From NCBI RefSeq assembly GCF_026420145.1, contig NZ_JAPMLV010000001.1:2418001-2482000 (forward strand): a stretch of 64,000 nt of DNA, read 5' to 3'. Below, piece after piece: positions 9,867 through 21,542 of this stretch (position 1 is the first letter of the stretch; each line of letters opens with the position of its first letter). Source of the DNA: Enterobacter pseudoroggenkampii. Lineage in GTDB: Bacteria; Pseudomonadota; Gammaproteobacteria; Enterobacterales; Enterobacteriaceae. The translations under genes were made by a program, and so were the position numbers. Under the pieces are notes generated by a model that saw only the letters and a program-made list of their open reading frames with translations, made no database searches and was not told where the DNA came from.

Positions 9867-10409
9867 TTACGGTAACAGGCTCTTGACGTCGATAGGCTTA
9901 GCTTCGTTCTCTGCTTCGCCTTTATCTTTGCCGTCGATTGCCATACCCGCCATCCGGTAGAAGTTATATTCCGGGTATTTGCCCGGACCGGAAATCAGCA
10001 GATCCTCTTTCTCGTACACCAAGTCCTGACGCTTGTACTCACCCAGCTCGAAGTCTGGAGTCAGCTGAATCGCCGTGGTTGGGCACGCTTCTTCACACAG
10101 ACCGCAGAAGATGCAGCGTGAGAAGTTGATGCGGAAGAACTCAGGGTACCAGCGGCCGTCTACCGTCTCTGCTTTCTGCAGAGAGATACAGCCTACCGGA
10201 CACGCAACCGCACACAGGTTACAGGCAACGCAGCGCTCGGAACCGTCCGGATCGCGCGTCAGCACGATACGGCCACGGTAGCGCGGCGGCAGATATACCG
10301 GCTCTTCCGGGTACATCCGGGTTTCGCGTTTGGCAAACGCGTGCAGGCCGATCATCCAGATACTGCGTACCTGGGTACCGAAGCCTACCAGTAATTCTTT
10401 TAAGGTCAT
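9867..10409 (-). CDS. nuoI: NADH:ubiquinone oxidoreductase subunit NuoI, two-[4Fe-4S] protein
   Basis: Peripheral-arm subunit of 180 residues carrying iron-sulfur clusters N6a and N6b. Two complete ferredoxin motifs are visible: Cys60/63/66/70 ([12 protein letters not shown]) and Cys99/102/105/109 ([12 protein letters not shown]), each followed by the Pro that marks such motifs. These clusters pass electrons from NuoG toward the terminal cluster N2 in NuoB. The N-terminal helix (about 1-25) lies along the membrane surface. It is read 13 bp after nuoH. Confidence 0.97.
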   Translation of the reverse strand: MTLKELLVGFGTQVRSIWMIGLHAFAKRETRMYPEEPVYLPPRYRGRIVLTRDPDGSERCVACNLCAVACPVGCISLQKAETVDGRWYPEFFRINFSRCIFCGLCEEACPTTAIQLTPDFELGEYKRQDLVYEKEDLLISGPGKYPEYNFYRMAGMAIDGKDKGEAENEAKPIDVKSLLP

Positions 10410-10422
10410 GGTCTATAGCCCC

Positions 10423-11400
10423 TTATGGCTGCTGCCAGAGAATGACAGCCGCCGTTACCAACAAGTTGACGAGCGTCAGCGGCAGGCACACTTTCCAGCC
10501 GAAGGACATTACCTGGTCATAACGCGGACGCGGTAACGCTGCGCGAATCAAAATGAACATCATCATGAAGAACGCGGTTTTCAGCGCGAACCAGATGAAC
10601 GGCGGTAAGAACGGGCCATGCCAGCCACCGAAGAACAGCGTTACCATCAACGCGGAAATGGTGACAATACCGATGTACTCGCCCACGAAGAACAGACCGA
10701 ATTTCATACCGGAATATTCGATGTGGTAACCGTCGGCCAGTTCCTGTTCGGCTTCTGGCTGGTCAAACGGGTGACGGTGACACACGGCCACGCCCGCGAT
10801 GGCAAAGGTGATAAACCCAAAGAACTGCGGAATAACGTTCCAGATGTCGGCCTGGTTGTTGACGATGTCGGTCATGTTGAATGAACCGGCCTGCGCCACC
10901 ACGCCCATCAGGGAAAGACCCAGGAACACTTCGTAGCTCAGGGTCTGCGCGGAAGCACGCATCGCACCCAGCAGCGAGTATTTGTTGTTACTGGACCAGC
11001 CTGCGAACAGGACCGCGTAAACCGCGAGGCCTGCCATCATCAGGAAGAACAGAATGCCGATGTTCAGGTCAGCGACCACCCAGGTCGGGCTGACCGGCAC
11101 GATAGCAAACGCCAGCAGCAGCGAGGTGAAAGCGATCATCGGTGCCAGAGTAAAGATCACGCGATCCGAGAAGCGCGGGATCCAGTCCTCTTTAAAGAAC
11201 ATCTTGATCATGTCCGCGACCAGCTGGAGTGAACCACCCCAGCCCACGCGGTTCGGTCCGTAACGGTTCTGGAACAGACCGAGCAGACGACGTTCACCAA
11301 AGCTCATGAACGCGCCGCAGGTGACCACCACCAGCAGGATAACAACCGCTTTCAGAATGCTCAGCAGGATGTCGATAAGATCCGGCGTTAACCAACTCAT
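10423..11400 (-). CDS. nuoH: NADH:ubiquinone oxidoreductase subunit NuoH
   Basis: Membrane subunit of 325 residues with about eight helices, which forms the heel of complex I and part of the quinone-binding chamber. Conserved features seen are the [21 protein letters not shown] loop after helix 1 and the [20 protein letters not shown] acidic loop, both essential for coupling quinone reduction to proton movement. Its start overlaps the nuoG stop by 4 bp. Confidence 0.97.
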   Translation of the reverse strand: MSWLTPDLIDILLSILKAVVILLVVVTCGAFMSFGERRLLGLFQNRYGPNRVGWGGSLQLVADMIKMFFKEDWIPRFSDRVIFTLAPMIAFTSLLLAFAIVPVSPTWVVADLNIGILFFLMMAGLAVYAVLFAGWSSNNKYSLLGAMRASAQTLSYEVFLGLSLMGVVAQAGSFNMTDIVNNQADIWNVIPQFFGFITFAIAGVAVCHRHPFDQPEAEQELADGYHIEYSGMKFGLFFVGEYIGIVTISALMVTLFFGGWHGPFLPPFIWFALKTAFFMMMFILIRAALPRPRYDQVMSFGWKVCLPLTLVNLLVTAAVILWQQP

Positions 11401-14120
11401 GCTTTTGCCTCCTGCAGGTTATCAAGACGCGCACCCGCCAGAACCGGCGCGATGCCAGGCATACCCATCGGCAGACCGACCTGCCCTGCTGTCAGACTTT
11501 CGGAGATAATCAGCGGCAGGCTGATTGTCTGGCCGTCATAGCTAAAGGCAATGTTCGCGCCCGCGTTAACGCCAAGCTTCGCGGCATCCGCCGGGTTGAG
11601 CTTGATGTACGGCTGCGGCATACGGGTCTGGAAGACCGGTGAACGCTGGGACAGCTCGTCGCTACCGAACAGGTGGTAGTACGGCGCAATACGCCAGCTA
11701 CCGTCCTGCGCCTGGAAGCTCGCCGGTACGGTGCTGAAGAAGTCCAGACCGGTTTCGGAAGCTTCAATCAGACGCACGCCCGGATCGCCGTGGCGCAGGG
11801 AGCCGCCCACTTCAGCCTGGAACTTGTTCCACGCCTGCGGGGAGTTCCAGCCCGGTGCCCATGCGAACGGGATTTGCGAACGCGGCGCAGACGGCTGGTT
11901 GTTCCCTTCCATGGAGAAGGCGAACATGGTGTCTTTATCCTGCGGCTGGCGCGGTTCGTGCACGCTGATATTGGCGCGCATTGCAGTACGGCCGCTGTAA
12001 CGGTGCGGTTCACGCGCCAGTTTCTGGCCGCGAATGCGGAAGCTTGCTTCAGGCGCGGCATCTTTAATGCCTGCCAGCTGAGGCAGTTTTTCCACCACCG
12101 CGTCGATAACGTGGTCGAGCTGCGTCCAGTCCACTTCACGGCTCTGCACGGTGCTGTGCAGGGAGTGCAGCCAGCGCCAGCTCTCCAGCATCACGGTGTT
12201 GCTGTCGTAGTAAGCCGGGTCATAAACCTGGAAGAAACGCTGGGCGCGGCCTTCGTTGTTAATAACCGTACCGTCGCTTTCTGCGAAGCTTGCCGCAGAG
12301 AGCACCAGGTGCGCTTTGTCCATAATCGCGGTGCGCTGATGGTCAATGACCATCACCAGCGGCGCTTTGGAGAGCGCGGCGTCAACGCGAGCGGCAGAAG
12401 CATGACGATGCAGGTCGTTTTCCAGCACCACCACGGCGTCAGCGGCACCGGATTCCAGTTCGCTTAACGCAGCTTCCAGCGAGCCGCCGCCGATCATGCC
12501 CAGACCAATGCTGTTCACCGCACGGGCAATCATGGTCACGCCGACGTCAGCACCGCGGCCTTTCAGGGCTTTGGCCACGTTGGCTGCCGCCTGAATGATC
12601 TCAGCGCTGCCGGCGTTGGTCCCGGAAATAATCAGCGGTTTCTTCGCACCGGCCAGGGCCTGAACAATCACGTCAACCTTGTTCTGCAGGTCGCGATCCA
12701 GTTCTACCGCCGGTGAGTTGTTGTCCAGCGCGTGGGCAATGGCAAAGCCAAGGCGCGCCTGATCTTCAACCGGTGCGCAGTAGGTCCACGCCGCGATGTC
12801 GTCCAGACGGGTGTTGTCGACGTTGGTCACAAACAGAGGATGCTTCGCGCGCTGACCGATGTTCAGGATCGCCGCAATCTGCCAGTCAGCCACTTTTTGC
12901 GCCGCTGCCATTTCACGTGCTTTACCCTTCACCGCCTGACGAACCGCCAGAGCCGCGCGAGCACCGGTCTGGGTCAGGTCTTCACCCAGCACCAGGACCG
13001 CATCATAGGATTCGATTTCGCGCAGCGCAGGGGTATGAATACCGCCTTCACGCAGCACTTTCAGTACCAGCTGCAGACGTTCCTGCTCGCCCTGGGCGAT
13101 ACCGGTATAGAAGTTTTCCGCCCCGACCAGTTCGCGCAGCGCGAAGTTGCTTTCGATGCTGGCGCGCGGGGAGCCGATACCGATCACTTTCTTCGACTGG
13201 CGCAGAATATCTGCCGCGCCCTGCATCGCCTGTTCAGCGTTCAGGGTAATGAAGTCGTCGCCACGGCGCTGAACCGGCTGACGCGGACGGTCTTTCAGGT
13301 TCACATAGCCATAGCCGAAACGACCGCGGTCGCAGAGGAAGTAGTGGTTAACGGTACCGTTGTAACGGTTTTCGATACGGCGCAGTTCGCCGTAGCGCTC
13401 ACCCGGGCTGGTGTTACAGCCGAGGGAACACTGCTGGCAGATGCTTGGCGCAAACTGCATGTCCCATTTACGGTTGTAACGCTCGGAGTGGGTTTTATCC
13501 GTGAATACGCCGGTCGGGCAGATTTCTACCAGGTTACCGGAGAATTCGCTCTCCAGCACGCCGTCTTCCGGACGACCGAAGTAGACGTTGTCATGCGCGC
13601 CATACACGCCCAGATCCTGACCGTCTGCATAGTCTTTGTAGTAACGCACGCAGCGGTAGCAGGCGATGCAGCGGTTCATTTCGTGAGAGATGAACGGCCC
13701 CAGGTCCTGGTTACGGTGGGTACGCTTGGTAAAGCGATAGCGACGGAAGCTGTGACCGGTCATCACGGTCATATCCTGAAGGTGGCAGTTACCGCCCTCT
13801 TCACAAACCGGACAGTCGTGTGGGTGGTTGGTCATCAACCACTCCACCACGCTTTCGCGGAACTGTTTGGCTTCTTCGTCATCAATCGAAATAAAGGTGC
13901 CTTCGGTGGCTGGCGTCATACAGGACATCACCAGGCGACCACGCGTGTCTTCCGCGTTTTGATATTGCTTCACCGCACACTGGCGGCAAGCACCGACGCT
14001 GCCCAGCGCCGGATGCCAGCAAAAGTACGGAATATCGAGGCCAAGAGACAGACAAGCTTCCAGCAGGTTGTCCGCCCCGTTGACTTCGTATTCTTTGCCG
14101 TCTACATGAATCGTAGCCAT
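11397..14120 (-). CDS. nuoG: NADH:ubiquinone oxidoreductase subunit NuoG
   Basis: Large peripheral-arm subunit of 907 residues that carries most of the iron-sulfur chain. The N-terminal 2Fe-2S ferredoxin domain has Cys34, 45, 48 and 67. A His/Cys3 cluster follows ([18 protein letters not shown]), then a double [4Fe-4S] domain (CIACYRC..., CPTGV). A further CxxCxxxC motif (ICQQCSLGC) binds the off-path N7 cluster, found in only some bacteria. The rest is a molybdopterin-oxidoreductase-like fold without cofactor. The start is ATG 14120 ([11 protein letters not shown]), with GGAAG seven bases upstream; the ATG at 14126 lies too close to that site to use it. Confidence 0.97.
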   Translation of the reverse strand: MATIHVDGKEYEVNGADNLLEACLSLGLDIPYFCWHPALGSVGACRQCAVKQYQNAEDTRGRLVMSCMTPATEGTFISIDDEEAKQFRESVVEWLMTNHPHDCPVCEEGGNCHLQDMTVMTGHSFRRYRFTKRTHRNQDLGPFISHEMNRCIACYRCVRYYKDYADGQDLGVYGAHDNVYFGRPEDGVLESEFSGNLVEICPTGVFTDKTHSERYNRKWDMQFAPSICQQCSLGCNTSPGERYGELRRIENRYNGTVNHYFLCDRGRFGYGYVNLKDRPRQPVQRRGDDFITLNAEQAMQGAADILRQSKKVIGIGSPRASIESNFALRELVGAENFYTGIAQGEQERLQLVLKVLREGGIHTPALREIESYDAVLVLGEDLTQTGARAALAVRQAVKGKAREMAAAQKVADWQIAAILNIGQRAKHPLFVTNVDNTRLDDIAAWTYCAPVEDQARLGFAIAHALDNNSPAVELDRDLQNKVDVIVQALAGAKKPLIISGTNAGSAEIIQAAANVAKALKGRGADVGVTMIARAVNSIGLGMIGGGSLEAALSELESGAADAVVVLENDLHRHASAARVDAALSKAPLVMVIDHQRTAIMDKAHLVLSAASFAESDGTVINNEGRAQRFFQVYDPAYYDSNTVMLESWRWLHSLHSTVQSREVDWTQLDHVIDAVVEKLPQLAGIKDAAPEASFRIRGQKLAREPHRYSGRTAMRANISVHEPRQPQDKDTMFAFSMEGNNQPSAPRSQIPFAWAPGWNSPQAWNKFQAEVGGSLRHGDPGVRLIEASETGLDFFSTVPASFQAQDGSWRIAPYYHLFGSDELSQRSPVFQTRMPQPYIKLNPADAAKLGVNAGANIAFSYDGQTISLPLIISESLTAGQVGLPMGMPGIAPVLAGARLDNLQEAKA

Positions 14121-14175
14121 TAGCATGCTTCCAGTTGGCTCGGTCGAAACCGAGCGTTAATCAAAATTCTTGTCG

Positions 14176-15513
14176 TTACCAGCGCGCTTTAAGCAGGTTC
14201 GGCTGAATCCCATTGATTGCATGGGTATTGCTGAACGGCTGCTTGATGCCTGCTTCGAACTCGTCGCGGAAATATTTGATCGCGCTCTGCAGAGGTTCGA
14301 CGGCACCCGGTGCGTGGGCACAGAAGGTTTTACCCGGGCCTAAGAATCGACACAGTTGCTCAAGCGTCTCGATATCCCCAGGCTGGCCTTCGCCACGTTC
14401 GATTGCACGCAGGATCTTCACGCTCCACGGCAGACCATCACGGCACGGTGTACACCAGCCGCAGGACTCGCGGGCGAAGAACTCTTCCAGGTTACGCACC
14501 AGCGAGACCATGCCGATCTCGTGGTCGACGGCCATCGCCAGCGCCGTACCCAGACGGCTGCCTGCTTTACCAATGCTTTCGAATTCCATCGGCAGGTCAA
14601 GGTGGGCTTCGGTCAGGAAGTCAGTCCCTGCCCCACCCGGCTGCCAGGCTTTGAATTTCAGGCCATCGCGCATGCCGCCCGCGTAGTCTTCAAGAATTTC
14701 ACGTGCGGTAGTACCGAACGGCAGTTCCCAGACGCCAGGATTTTTAACGCGACCGGAGAAGCCCATCAGCTTGGTACCGGCATCTTTGCTTGAGGAGATG
14801 CCCTGATACCACTCCACGCCGTTGGCGAGGATAGCCGGAACGTTACACAGGGTTTCGACGTTGTTTACACAGGTCGGTTTACCCCATACGCCGGAGCTTG
14901 CCGGGAACGGTGGCTTGGAACGCGGGTTCGCGCGGCGGCCTTCCAGGGAGTTAATCAGCGCGGTTTCTTCACCGCAGATGTAACGCCCAGCGCCGGTGTG
15001 CACGAACAGTTCGAAGTCAAACCCGGTGCCCAGGATGTTTTTACCCAACAGGCCCGCTTCGGTGGCTTCGGCAATCGCACGACGCAGGTTTTCCGCCGCT
15101 TCGATGTACTCACCGCGCAGGAAGATGTAGCCACGGTACGCTTTCAGCGCAAACGCGGAGATCAGCATGCCTTCCACCAGCAGGTGCGGCAGTTGTTCCA
15201 TCAGCAGGCGGTCTTTATAGGTGCCCGGCTCCATTTCATCGGCGTTACACAGCAGGTAACGGATGTTCATGGATTCGTCTTTTGGCATCAGGCTCCACTT
15301 CAGACCGGTGGAGAAGCCCGCACCGCCGCGCCCTTTCAGGCCAGACTCTTTTACCGCGTTAACGATGTCGTCCGGCGCCATGCCGCCAAGGGCTTTACGC
15401 GCGCCGGCATAGCCGTTTTTGCTCTGGTATTCGTCGAGCCATACCGGCTGTTTGTCATCGCGCAGACGCCAGGTCAGCGGATGCGTCTCAGCAGTACGAA
15501 TTACAGTTTTCAT
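14176..15513 (-). CDS. nuoF: NADH:ubiquinone oxidoreductase subunit NuoF, NADH- and FMN-binding
   Basis: The NADH dehydrogenase subunit, 445 residues. The glycine-rich nucleotide/FMN site is [16 protein letters not shown] (about 58-73), with a second part around [13 protein letters not shown]. Cluster N3 is bound by Cys351, 354 and 357 (CGWCTPC) and Cys398. It accepts hydride from NADH and passes electrons to NuoG; NuoE forms the adjacent lobe. The stop is followed by 55 bp before nuoG, and its start overlaps nuoE by 4 bp. Confidence 0.97.
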   Translation of the reverse strand: MKTVIRTAETHPLTWRLRDDKQPVWLDEYQSKNGYAGARKALGGMAPDDIVNAVKESGLKGRGGAGFSTGLKWSLMPKDESMNIRYLLCNADEMEPGTYKDRLLMEQLPHLLVEGMLISAFALKAYRGYIFLRGEYIEAAENLRRAIAEATEAGLLGKNILGTGFDFELFVHTGAGRYICGEETALINSLEGRRANPRSKPPFPASSGVWGKPTCVNNVETLCNVPAILANGVEWYQGISSSKDAGTKLMGFSGRVKNPGVWELPFGTTAREILEDYAGGMRDGLKFKAWQPGGAGTDFLTEAHLDLPMEFESIGKAGSRLGTALAMAVDHEIGMVSLVRNLEEFFARESCGWCTPCRDGLPWSVKILRAIERGEGQPGDIETLEQLCRFLGPGKTFCAHAPGAVEPLQSAIKYFRDEFEAGIKQPFSNTHAINGIQPNLLKARW

Positions 15514-16010
15514 TTGTACTGCTCCAGCAGGTCAGGAATCGCTTCCGGCGTCAGATGGCTGTGAGTGTCCTCATCAATCATCATGGTCGGCCCCTTGTCG
15601 CAGTTACCCAGGCAGCAGGTTGGCAGCAGAGTAAAGCGTCCATCGAACGTGGTCTGGCCCGGCTTGATATTGAGCTTCTTCTCAATCGCAGCCTGAATGC
15701 CCTGATAACCGGTGATGTGGCAGACTACGCTGTCACAGTAGCGGATCACATGGCGGCCTACCGGCTGACGGAAGATCTGGCTGTAGAACGTGGCTACGCC
15801 TTCTACGTCACTTGCCGGAATACCCAGCACTTTCGCGATCTCATAGATCGCCCCATCCGGCACCCAACCACGCTGTTTCTGTACGATTTTCAGCGCTTCA
15901 ATGGACGCCGCACGCGGGTCTTCGTAGTGGTGCATCTCGTGCTCAATAGCGGCACGTTCTGCTTCACTCAGCTCAAAAGCCTCGGTTTGTGGTTGTTGAT
16001 TCTCGTGCAT
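15510..16010 (-). CDS. nuoE: NADH:ubiquinone oxidoreductase subunit NuoE, thioredoxin-fold 2Fe-2S protein
   Basis: 166-residue subunit with a helical N-terminal domain and a thioredoxin-like C-terminal domain. The [2Fe-2S] cluster N1a ligands are Cys92, Cys97, Cys133 and Cys137 (in RYCDSVVC and TCCLGNCD). It pairs with NuoF, and N1a may hold electrons transiently near the flavin. The gene begins 2 bp after the nuoCD stop and overlaps nuoF by 4 bp. Confidence 0.97.
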   Translation of the reverse strand: MHENQQPQTEAFELSEAERAAIEHEMHHYEDPRAASIEALKIVQKQRGWVPDGAIYEIAKVLGIPASDVEGVATFYSQIFRQPVGRHVIRYCDSVVCHITGYQGIQAAIEKKLNIKPGQTTFDGRFTLLPTCCLGNCDKGPTMMIDEDTHSHLTPEAIPDLLEQYK

Positions 16011-16012
16011 AA

Positions 16013-17815
16013 TTAGCGGTCCACATCTGACATAACAAAGTCGATACTACCCAGATACACAATCAGGTCGGAGACCAGACTGCCGCGGATGGCGGACGGG
16101 ATCTGCTGCAGGTGCGCAAAGCTCGGCGTACGCACGCGGGTACGGTAGCTCATGGTGCTGCCGTCACTGGTCAGGTAGTAACTGTTAATACCCTTGGTCG
16201 CTTCAATCATCTGGAAGGATTCTTGCGCCGGCATGACCGGACCCCAGGAAACCTGCAGGAAGTGGGTGATCAGGGTTTCGATATGTTGCAGCGTGCGCTC
16301 TTTCGGTGGCGGCGTCGTCAGCGGGTGATCCGCCTTGAACGGGCCTTCCGGCATGTTGTTGAGGCACTGCTCAAGGATGCGCAGACTCTGGCGCAGCTCT
16401 TCTACTTTCAGCATCACGCGGGTGTAGCAGTCGGAAACACCGCCGCCCACCGGGACTTCAAAGTCGAAGTTCTCATAGCCAGAGTAAGGACGGGCTTTAC
16501 GCACGTCGAAATCAATACCGGTCGCACGCAGACCTGCACCTGTCGTCCCCCACTCCAGCGCTTCTTTCGCGCCGTAGGCAGCAACGCCCTGGGAACGGCC
16601 TTTCAGGATGGTATTGCGCAGCGCGGCTTTCTCGTAAGAGGCCAGACGTTTTGGCATCCAGTCGAGGAATTCACGAAGCAGACGGTCCCAGCCGCGCGGC
16701 AGATCGTGTGCCACACCGCCGATACGGAACCAGGCCGGGTGCATACGGAAACCGGTAATCGCTTCCACCAGATCGTAGATTTTCTGACGGTCGGTAAAGG
16801 CGAAGAAGACCGGGGTCATCGCGCCGACGTCCTGAATGAAGGTGGAGATATACAGCAGGTGGCTGTTGATACGGAATAGCTCTGACAGCATGACGCGAAT
16901 CACGTTAACGCGATCCGGCGTAACGATACCCGCCAGTTTCTCAACGGCCAGCACGTATGGCATCTCGTTGACGCAGCCGCCGAGGTACTCAATACGGTCG
17001 GTATACGGAATGTAGCTGTGCCAGGACTGACGCTCGCCCATCTTCTCAGCACCACGGTGGTGGTAACCGATGTCAGGTACGCAGTCGACAATCTCTTCGC
17101 CATCAAGCTGAAGAATAATACGGAATGCACCGTGCGCAGACGGGTGGTTCGGACCGAGGTTGAGGAACATGAAGTCCTCGTTGTCGGTACCGCGCTTCAT
17201 GCCCCAGTCTTCCGGTTTGAAGGTCAGCGCTTCCATCTCCAAATCCTGCTTGGCTTTGGTCAGCTCAAACGGATCGAATTCGGTGGCACGTGCCGGGTAG
17301 TCTTTACGCAGCGGGTGGCCTGTCCAGGTCTGCGGCATCATGATGCGCGTCAGGTGCGGGTGGCCGTCAAAGGTCATGCCGAACATTTCCCAGGTTTCAC
17401 GCTCGTACCAGTTGGCGTTCGGGAAAAGTTTGGTGATCGTCGGCAGATGCATGTCGTTTTCAGACAATGCCACCTTGAGCATGATATCCGTATTACGGTC
17501 TATTGAGATCAGGTGGTAGAAAACGGAAAAATCCGCAGCAGGGAGACCCTGGCGGTGGGTACGCAGACGTTCATCCATGCCGTGTAAGTCAAACAGCATG
17601 ACGTACGGTTTTGGCAATTTCTTGAGGAAATCGACAACTTCCAGCAATTGCTCACGCTTCACCCAAACAACGGGTACCCCGGTGCGGGTAGCCTGAACAG
17701 TAAAGGCATCCGGCCCAAAACGGTTGCGCAGTTCGCCAATGACTGGGTCATCCAGATGATCCCGGGTCTGCCAAGCGGCTTCTTGCGCGGTTAAGTCGGT
17801 CATATTGTTCACCAT
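16013..17815 (-). CDS. nuoCD: NADH:ubiquinone oxidoreductase fused subunit NuoCD
   Basis: 600-residue fusion of the NuoC (about 1-190) and NuoD (about 210-600) subunits, the arrangement typical of enterobacteria and the same length as in E. coli. The NuoC part shows the [22 protein letters not shown] signature. The NuoD part resembles the large subunit of NiFe hydrogenases without the metal ligands; [12 protein letters not shown] and [14 protein letters not shown] line the quinone headgroup pocket. The start [12 protein letters not shown] agrees with the family. Some 89 bp separate it from the end of nuoB. Confidence 0.97.
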   Translation of the reverse strand: MVNNMTDLTAQEAAWQTRDHLDDPVIGELRNRFGPDAFTVQATRTGVPVVWVKREQLLEVVDFLKKLPKPYVMLFDLHGMDERLRTHRQGLPAADFSVFYHLISIDRNTDIMLKVALSENDMHLPTITKLFPNANWYERETWEMFGMTFDGHPHLTRIMMPQTWTGHPLRKDYPARATEFDPFELTKAKQDLEMEALTFKPEDWGMKRGTDNEDFMFLNLGPNHPSAHGAFRIILQLDGEEIVDCVPDIGYHHRGAEKMGERQSWHSYIPYTDRIEYLGGCVNEMPYVLAVEKLAGIVTPDRVNVIRVMLSELFRINSHLLYISTFIQDVGAMTPVFFAFTDRQKIYDLVEAITGFRMHPAWFRIGGVAHDLPRGWDRLLREFLDWMPKRLASYEKAALRNTILKGRSQGVAAYGAKEALEWGTTGAGLRATGIDFDVRKARPYSGYENFDFEVPVGGGVSDCYTRVMLKVEELRQSLRILEQCLNNMPEGPFKADHPLTTPPPKERTLQHIETLITHFLQVSWGPVMPAQESFQMIEATKGINSYYLTSDGSTMSYRTRVRTPSFAHLQQIPSAIRGSLVSDLIVYLGSIDFVMSDVDR

Positions 17816-17904
17816 TGCAAATGGTCCGTGGTGACTGTTGAGCCTGGCTTCGCGCTATTTGAGTAGTGATATGCGAAGGTGTTCTCCAGGCCTACAGGCG
17901 CAAA

Positions 17905-18579
17905 TTAAATTTCGTCAGGCGTACGCAGATTGGTGACGGCAATACGTTCACCACGTTTACGCTCGCGCTCAGACTGCATGTTCGCGCGATACACACCCTG
18001 ATCGCCAACAACCCACGACAGTGGGCGACGTTCTTTACCGATAGACTCCTGCAGCAGCATCAGCGCCTGCATGTAAGCTTCCGGACGTGGCGGACAACCC
18101 GGGATGTACACATCCACTGGGATAAATTTATCTACGCCCTGCACGACGGAATAGATGTCGTACATACCGCCAGAGTTTGCACATGCGCCCATGGAGATAA
18201 CCCATTTAGGCTCCAGCATCTGGTCATAAAGACGCTGAATAACAGGTGCCATCTTGGTAAAGCAGGTACCGGCTACCACCATCAGGTCAGCCTGACGTGG
18301 TGAAGCACGCAGTACCTCGGCCCCAAAACGCGCAACGTCATGCACCGCAGTGAATGACGTCACCATTTCAACGTAGCAGCAAGAAAGGCCAAAGTTGTAA
18401 GGCCAGATGGAGTTCTTACGACCCCAGTTGACCATATCGTGCATGGCATGTTCGAGTTTGCCCATGTACACGCTTTTATTGACTTCTTGCTCCAGGGGGT
18501 CGGTTACGATCTCCTGTTTTTGCAGGGGGTAACGGTCATTCTCACCGTTAGGATCTATGCGGGTGAGCGTATAATCCAT
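17905..18579 (-). CDS. nuoB: NADH:ubiquinone oxidoreductase subunit NuoB, cluster N2 protein
   Basis: 224-residue subunit that binds the terminal [4Fe-4S] cluster N2, which reduces ubiquinone. Ligands are the tandem cysteines Cys67-Cys68 plus Cys133 and Cys162 ([25 protein letters not shown]). Compared with E. coli NuoB (220 residues as I recall it), there are four extra residues near position 43-47 ([11 protein letters not shown] against GKLNDMV), just before the quinone-site segment. All core residues are kept. It lies 15 bp after nuoA. Confidence 0.97.
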   Translation of the reverse strand: MDYTLTRIDPNGENDRYPLQKQEIVTDPLEQEVNKSVYMGKLEHAMHDMVNWGRKNSIWPYNFGLSCCYVEMVTSFTAVHDVARFGAEVLRASPRQADLMVVAGTCFTKMAPVIQRLYDQMLEPKWVISMGACANSGGMYDIYSVVQGVDKFIPVDVYIPGCPPRPEAYMQALMLLQESIGKERRPLSWVVGDQGVYRANMQSERERKRGERIAVTNLRTPDEI

Positions 18580-18594
18580 CTTATTGCCTCGCTG

Positions 18595-19035
18595 TTACTG
18601 CTGACGATTAGAGATACTGTTTTCCGGGTTGATGTGTTCACGGCGTGAACGCGCAGGCGTCCAGTCAAGCGCGCCAATACGCACCAGATAAACCAGACCG
18701 GCCAGTAGCACTAAAATGAAAATTGCGGCCTCGACAAAGCCCACCCAACCACTTTCGCGAATGGAGGTCGACCATGCGAAAAGGTAAAGCGCTTCCACGT
18801 CGAAGATGACGAAGAACATGGCTACCAGATAAAACTTGGCAGACAGGCGTAAGCGAGCGGTACCTACTGAATCAATACCTGATTCGAAAGGTGTGTTTTT
18901 GTGCCTTGCACGGGCGCGACCGCCCAGGAACCAGCCGCCGACTAACATCAGGCAGCACAGGCCAATGGCTACAATAAGAAAGATTGCGAATGCCCAGTGA
19001 TGAGCGATGACTTCTGTGGATGTTGACATACTCAT
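18595..19035 (-). CDS. nuoA: NADH:ubiquinone oxidoreductase subunit NuoA
   Basis: First gene of the operon; a 146-residue membrane subunit with three helices (about 14-38, 68-88, 97-117). The conserved cytoplasmic loop between helices 1 and 2 ([23 protein letters not shown]) contributes to the quinone cavity and changes with the active/deactive state in homologues. The C-terminal tail ([17 protein letters not shown]) is hydrophilic. A region of over 500 bp upstream holds the nuo control sequences. Confidence 0.97.
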   Translation of the reverse strand: MSMSTSTEVIAHHWAFAIFLIVAIGLCCLMLVGGWFLGGRARARHKNTPFESGIDSVGTARLRLSAKFYLVAMFFVIFDVEALYLFAWSTSIRESGWVGFVEAAIFILVLLAGLVYLVRIGALDWTPARSRREHINPENSISNRQQ

Positions 19036-19582
19036 TGCTTACTCATCAAAAGTGATACCAACGACACTGCTCTTGCTGGCAGATGGGCATCACATCGATT
19101 CATGGGGAGGAACAAATAACCTTACACTAACTGTCAGAAATGAGACGTAGACAGCAAAATGATGGGGTTTTTTACTCCTTTCTATAACCTATTGTCAACT
19201 TTAACAAAGGTTTCTTCACATTAAATTACATCGAGCGATTCTCATTAACATTTGGTGCCCTTTAACCCTGGTGGGTGCATGACTTTCCGTCAAATGTATG
19301 TTGTTGAATCGTGTCCGTTTCGGAAGTAAAAAAAATAACCCTCCTATTTTGACAGGATTTGCCAACGATTCCTCCCCCCAAATAGGAGTATTTTCTTGAT
19401 CTGTGACACGCTTTTGTTAATTCAACCAGGAAAACGGCAACATATTTCCTGTTTTTTTAACATGGGAGGGATGTGGTTGAAGTTAGAACGGAAAACGGAC
19501 AAGTTTTAAGCAAAAGCATTTAGCATGTTGATAAATATGAAGTATCCTGAAAATCCATACGCCATAAGCGGATATTTTTGCT
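19036..19582 (-). promoter_or_regulatory. nuo operon upstream control region
   Basis: About 550 bp without a gene between nuoA and the lrhA terminator. On the minus strand a TTGACA box lies at 19193-19198, with a weak -10 TAAAAA at 19169-19174 (18-bp spacer). An alternative is TATAGA (19181-19186) with TTTGTT (19203-19208). The region is AT-rich with several poly-T tracts. In E. coli the equivalent long region carries ArcA, NarL, FNR, IHF and Fis control; I could not place those individual sites by eye. Confidence 0.4.
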
Positions 19583-19628
19583 AAAAAAAAGCCACTGCAT
19601 GTGAAAATCACACGAGTGGCTTTTTTTT
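19583..19628. terminator. Bidirectional terminator after lrhA
   Basis: An A8 run, stem GCCACT (19591-19596) with AGTGGC (19615-19620), an inner TGTG/CACA pairing, then T8. It is oriented to end lrhA transcripts (minus strand) and would also insulate the nuo control region. Confidence 0.88.
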
Positions 19629-19665
19629 ACACTTACATTTTGTTACCAGAATTCTGAGCTATCGA

Positions 19666-20604
19666 TCACTCGAAATCCCCTTCAACGATCAGGGAATCAT
19701 CCCCCCCTTCGGAGGTAACGCGTTCGAACTGCCACGGGTTATGGTAGTTTTCCATCGCCTCGAACACCACTTTGGCCAACTCGTTATGGCTGGACGAATT
19801 GTGGCAGAGCAGATACTCCGTATCCGGCAGCGCAGGAAGACCATCGGATTTTCCCAAGACGCGCAGATCGGGGCTCATCATCTCAACCGGACGGGCCGTC
19901 ACACCCAGACCGGCCTTCACGGCGGCACGGACCGCTGGCAGCGTGGAGGCCACATACGCCAGACGCCACGGAATGTTGGCCTCATTCAGCGCCGTGAGCA
20001 CCATATCGCGGAACGGGCTAGGGTCATCCAGTAAGACCAGTGGAACCGGCTCCCCTTTTTGCAGCACATATTCGGCCGCGCAATACCAGTGCGTAGGCGA
20101 TGTACGCAGCGTCAGGCAGTCAAACTGCCCGGGACGATGCGTGGTGACCACCAGGTCGACTTTATTCTCATTTAACATCTCAACCATAAAGGCATTACGC
20201 TTTACGCTAACGTCCAGCGCAAGCTTCGGATAAACCGAACTAATACGATTGAGAAGAAACGGCAATATAGTATCCGCTGACTCATCAGATGCGCCTAACG
20301 TTAGCACCCCTTGAAGGTTGCTAAACATTAATGACATACATGCTTCATCATTAAAGCGAAGAATTTTCCTGGCATAACCCAGAAGCTGAATACCGTGTTC
20401 CGTTAAGAGCTTATTACGCCCATGACGCGCAAAAAGCTCTTTACCAACCAGTTGCTCCAGCCGCTGCATTTGCTGGCTGACGGCAGACTGAGTTCGGCAA
20501 ACGGCGGCAGCAGCGGCTGCAAAAGTGTTGAGATCGGCGACCGCAACAAACGTTCTCAGCAGATCGAGGTCGAGATTCATTATCGGACGATTTGCATTTA
20601 TCAT
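19666..20604 (-). CDS. lrhA: LysR-type transcriptional regulator LrhA
   Basis: 312 residues, the same length as E. coli LrhA and nearly identical in the first 100. The winged helix-turn-helix lies at about 14-73 ([20 protein letters not shown], then [18 protein letters not shown]). The effector-binding domain follows from about 95. In E. coli LrhA represses flhDC and so flagella, motility and chemotaxis, also affects RpoS translation and type 1 fimbriae, and activates its own gene. The last 25 residues ([17 protein letters not shown]) differ most. It is divergent from alaA across a long spacer. Its flagellar role is of interest because cheV and flk are in the same window. Confidence 0.95.
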   Translation of the reverse strand: MINANRPIMNLDLDLLRTFVAVADLNTFAAAAAAVCRTQSAVSQQMQRLEQLVGKELFARHGRNKLLTEHGIQLLGYARKILRFNDEACMSLMFSNLQGVLTLGASDESADTILPFLLNRISSVYPKLALDVSVKRNAFMVEMLNENKVDLVVTTHRPGQFDCLTLRTSPTHWYCAAEYVLQKGEPVPLVLLDDPSPFRDMVLTALNEANIPWRLAYVASTLPAVRAAVKAGLGVTARPVEMMSPDLRVLGKSDGLPALPDTEYLLCHNSSSHNELAKVVFEAMENYHNPWQFERVTSEGGDDSLIVEGDFE

Positions 20605-21542
20605 ATCTATTCACTTTCAGGTTGCTCGTGCGGAGCTGCCCGGGTTGAAGCTGTGTGTGTACAGTTAAGCAATTCCCTCTGAAGATTTTCCCTCGCATCC
20701 CGGCCCGGCAGACTGCCTGACAGATAGTTATTGTGCTGCTTTATATCAACAGTCAGAAAGCACGTTTCATGACGTTATTTTTATTCTCTTAAACGTTCAG
20801 GATATTTAGATGTTCGCAGGTTTATGTAAATTACATTAAAGGTATAACACCTTTTCTGCCATCTGTATCGCAGCGCTGTCAACGTAGCAGGAGATGTTCG
20901 ACACATTCCAGCCAGAGATAACTCCAACAATAACAATCAATTAATGAGGAAAATCAGTCACAGATATACAAAAAACGTGTATCTGCACTCTGCTTTCCTG
21001 GAAGACATCTTAACCCAAATCCACTTTATTTATAAGTCTTATTGCAATATTGAGGATTAAAGAAGAATGTTAAGCTTCTAAACTAATTTTATTAGAATTA
21101 ACTAAAGTTGCATTTTTTAGGTTAATAATAAATAAATTTTAATTTAGATTAAGACCATTCATTAATGGCACTTAACATTAATTTCACATGAGTAACTTTT
21201 AGCCACAGCATGCTATTACAGAAACAGGTATCAAGCATTCAGGTTTAACGAAATGTCACTCAGGGTGATTGCCACCTTTGTCCTGCTTTCCACCTATTTT
21301 TACCAGCACAATATACACAATTTTGACAAATGAATAGCACATTTAACCCAATATGGCACCGTGCGCACAACTTTAAGCCAGCATAAAAGCATACACCCAG
21401 AGAAAAAGATTTATCAAAATTTTGCTCCCGGCACAAAATCTTCTACTGCACACCCTTCAAAACGAAGCGAGGGGGGAGTACATTATTCCGTGCTGACTTC
21501 CACGGCAGGGAGTGGCAATCATAGCGAAAAGGTTAAAGGTTC
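20605..21542. promoter_or_regulatory. Long AT-rich spacer between divergent lrhA and alaA
   Basis: 938 bp with no supportable gene. The core (about 21040-21200) is strikingly AT-rich, with runs such as AATAAATAAATTTTAATTTAG and inverted motifs (CTAATTTTATTAG at 21079-21091; CATTAATG-type elements), the sort of DNA H-NS and IHF favour. A TTGACA at 21323-21328 faces alaA but has no convincing -10. A short frame at 21361-21573 has no family resemblance. The spacer presumably holds long 5' leaders and regulator sites for both genes; this is inferred from its length and base composition. Confidence 0.45.
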
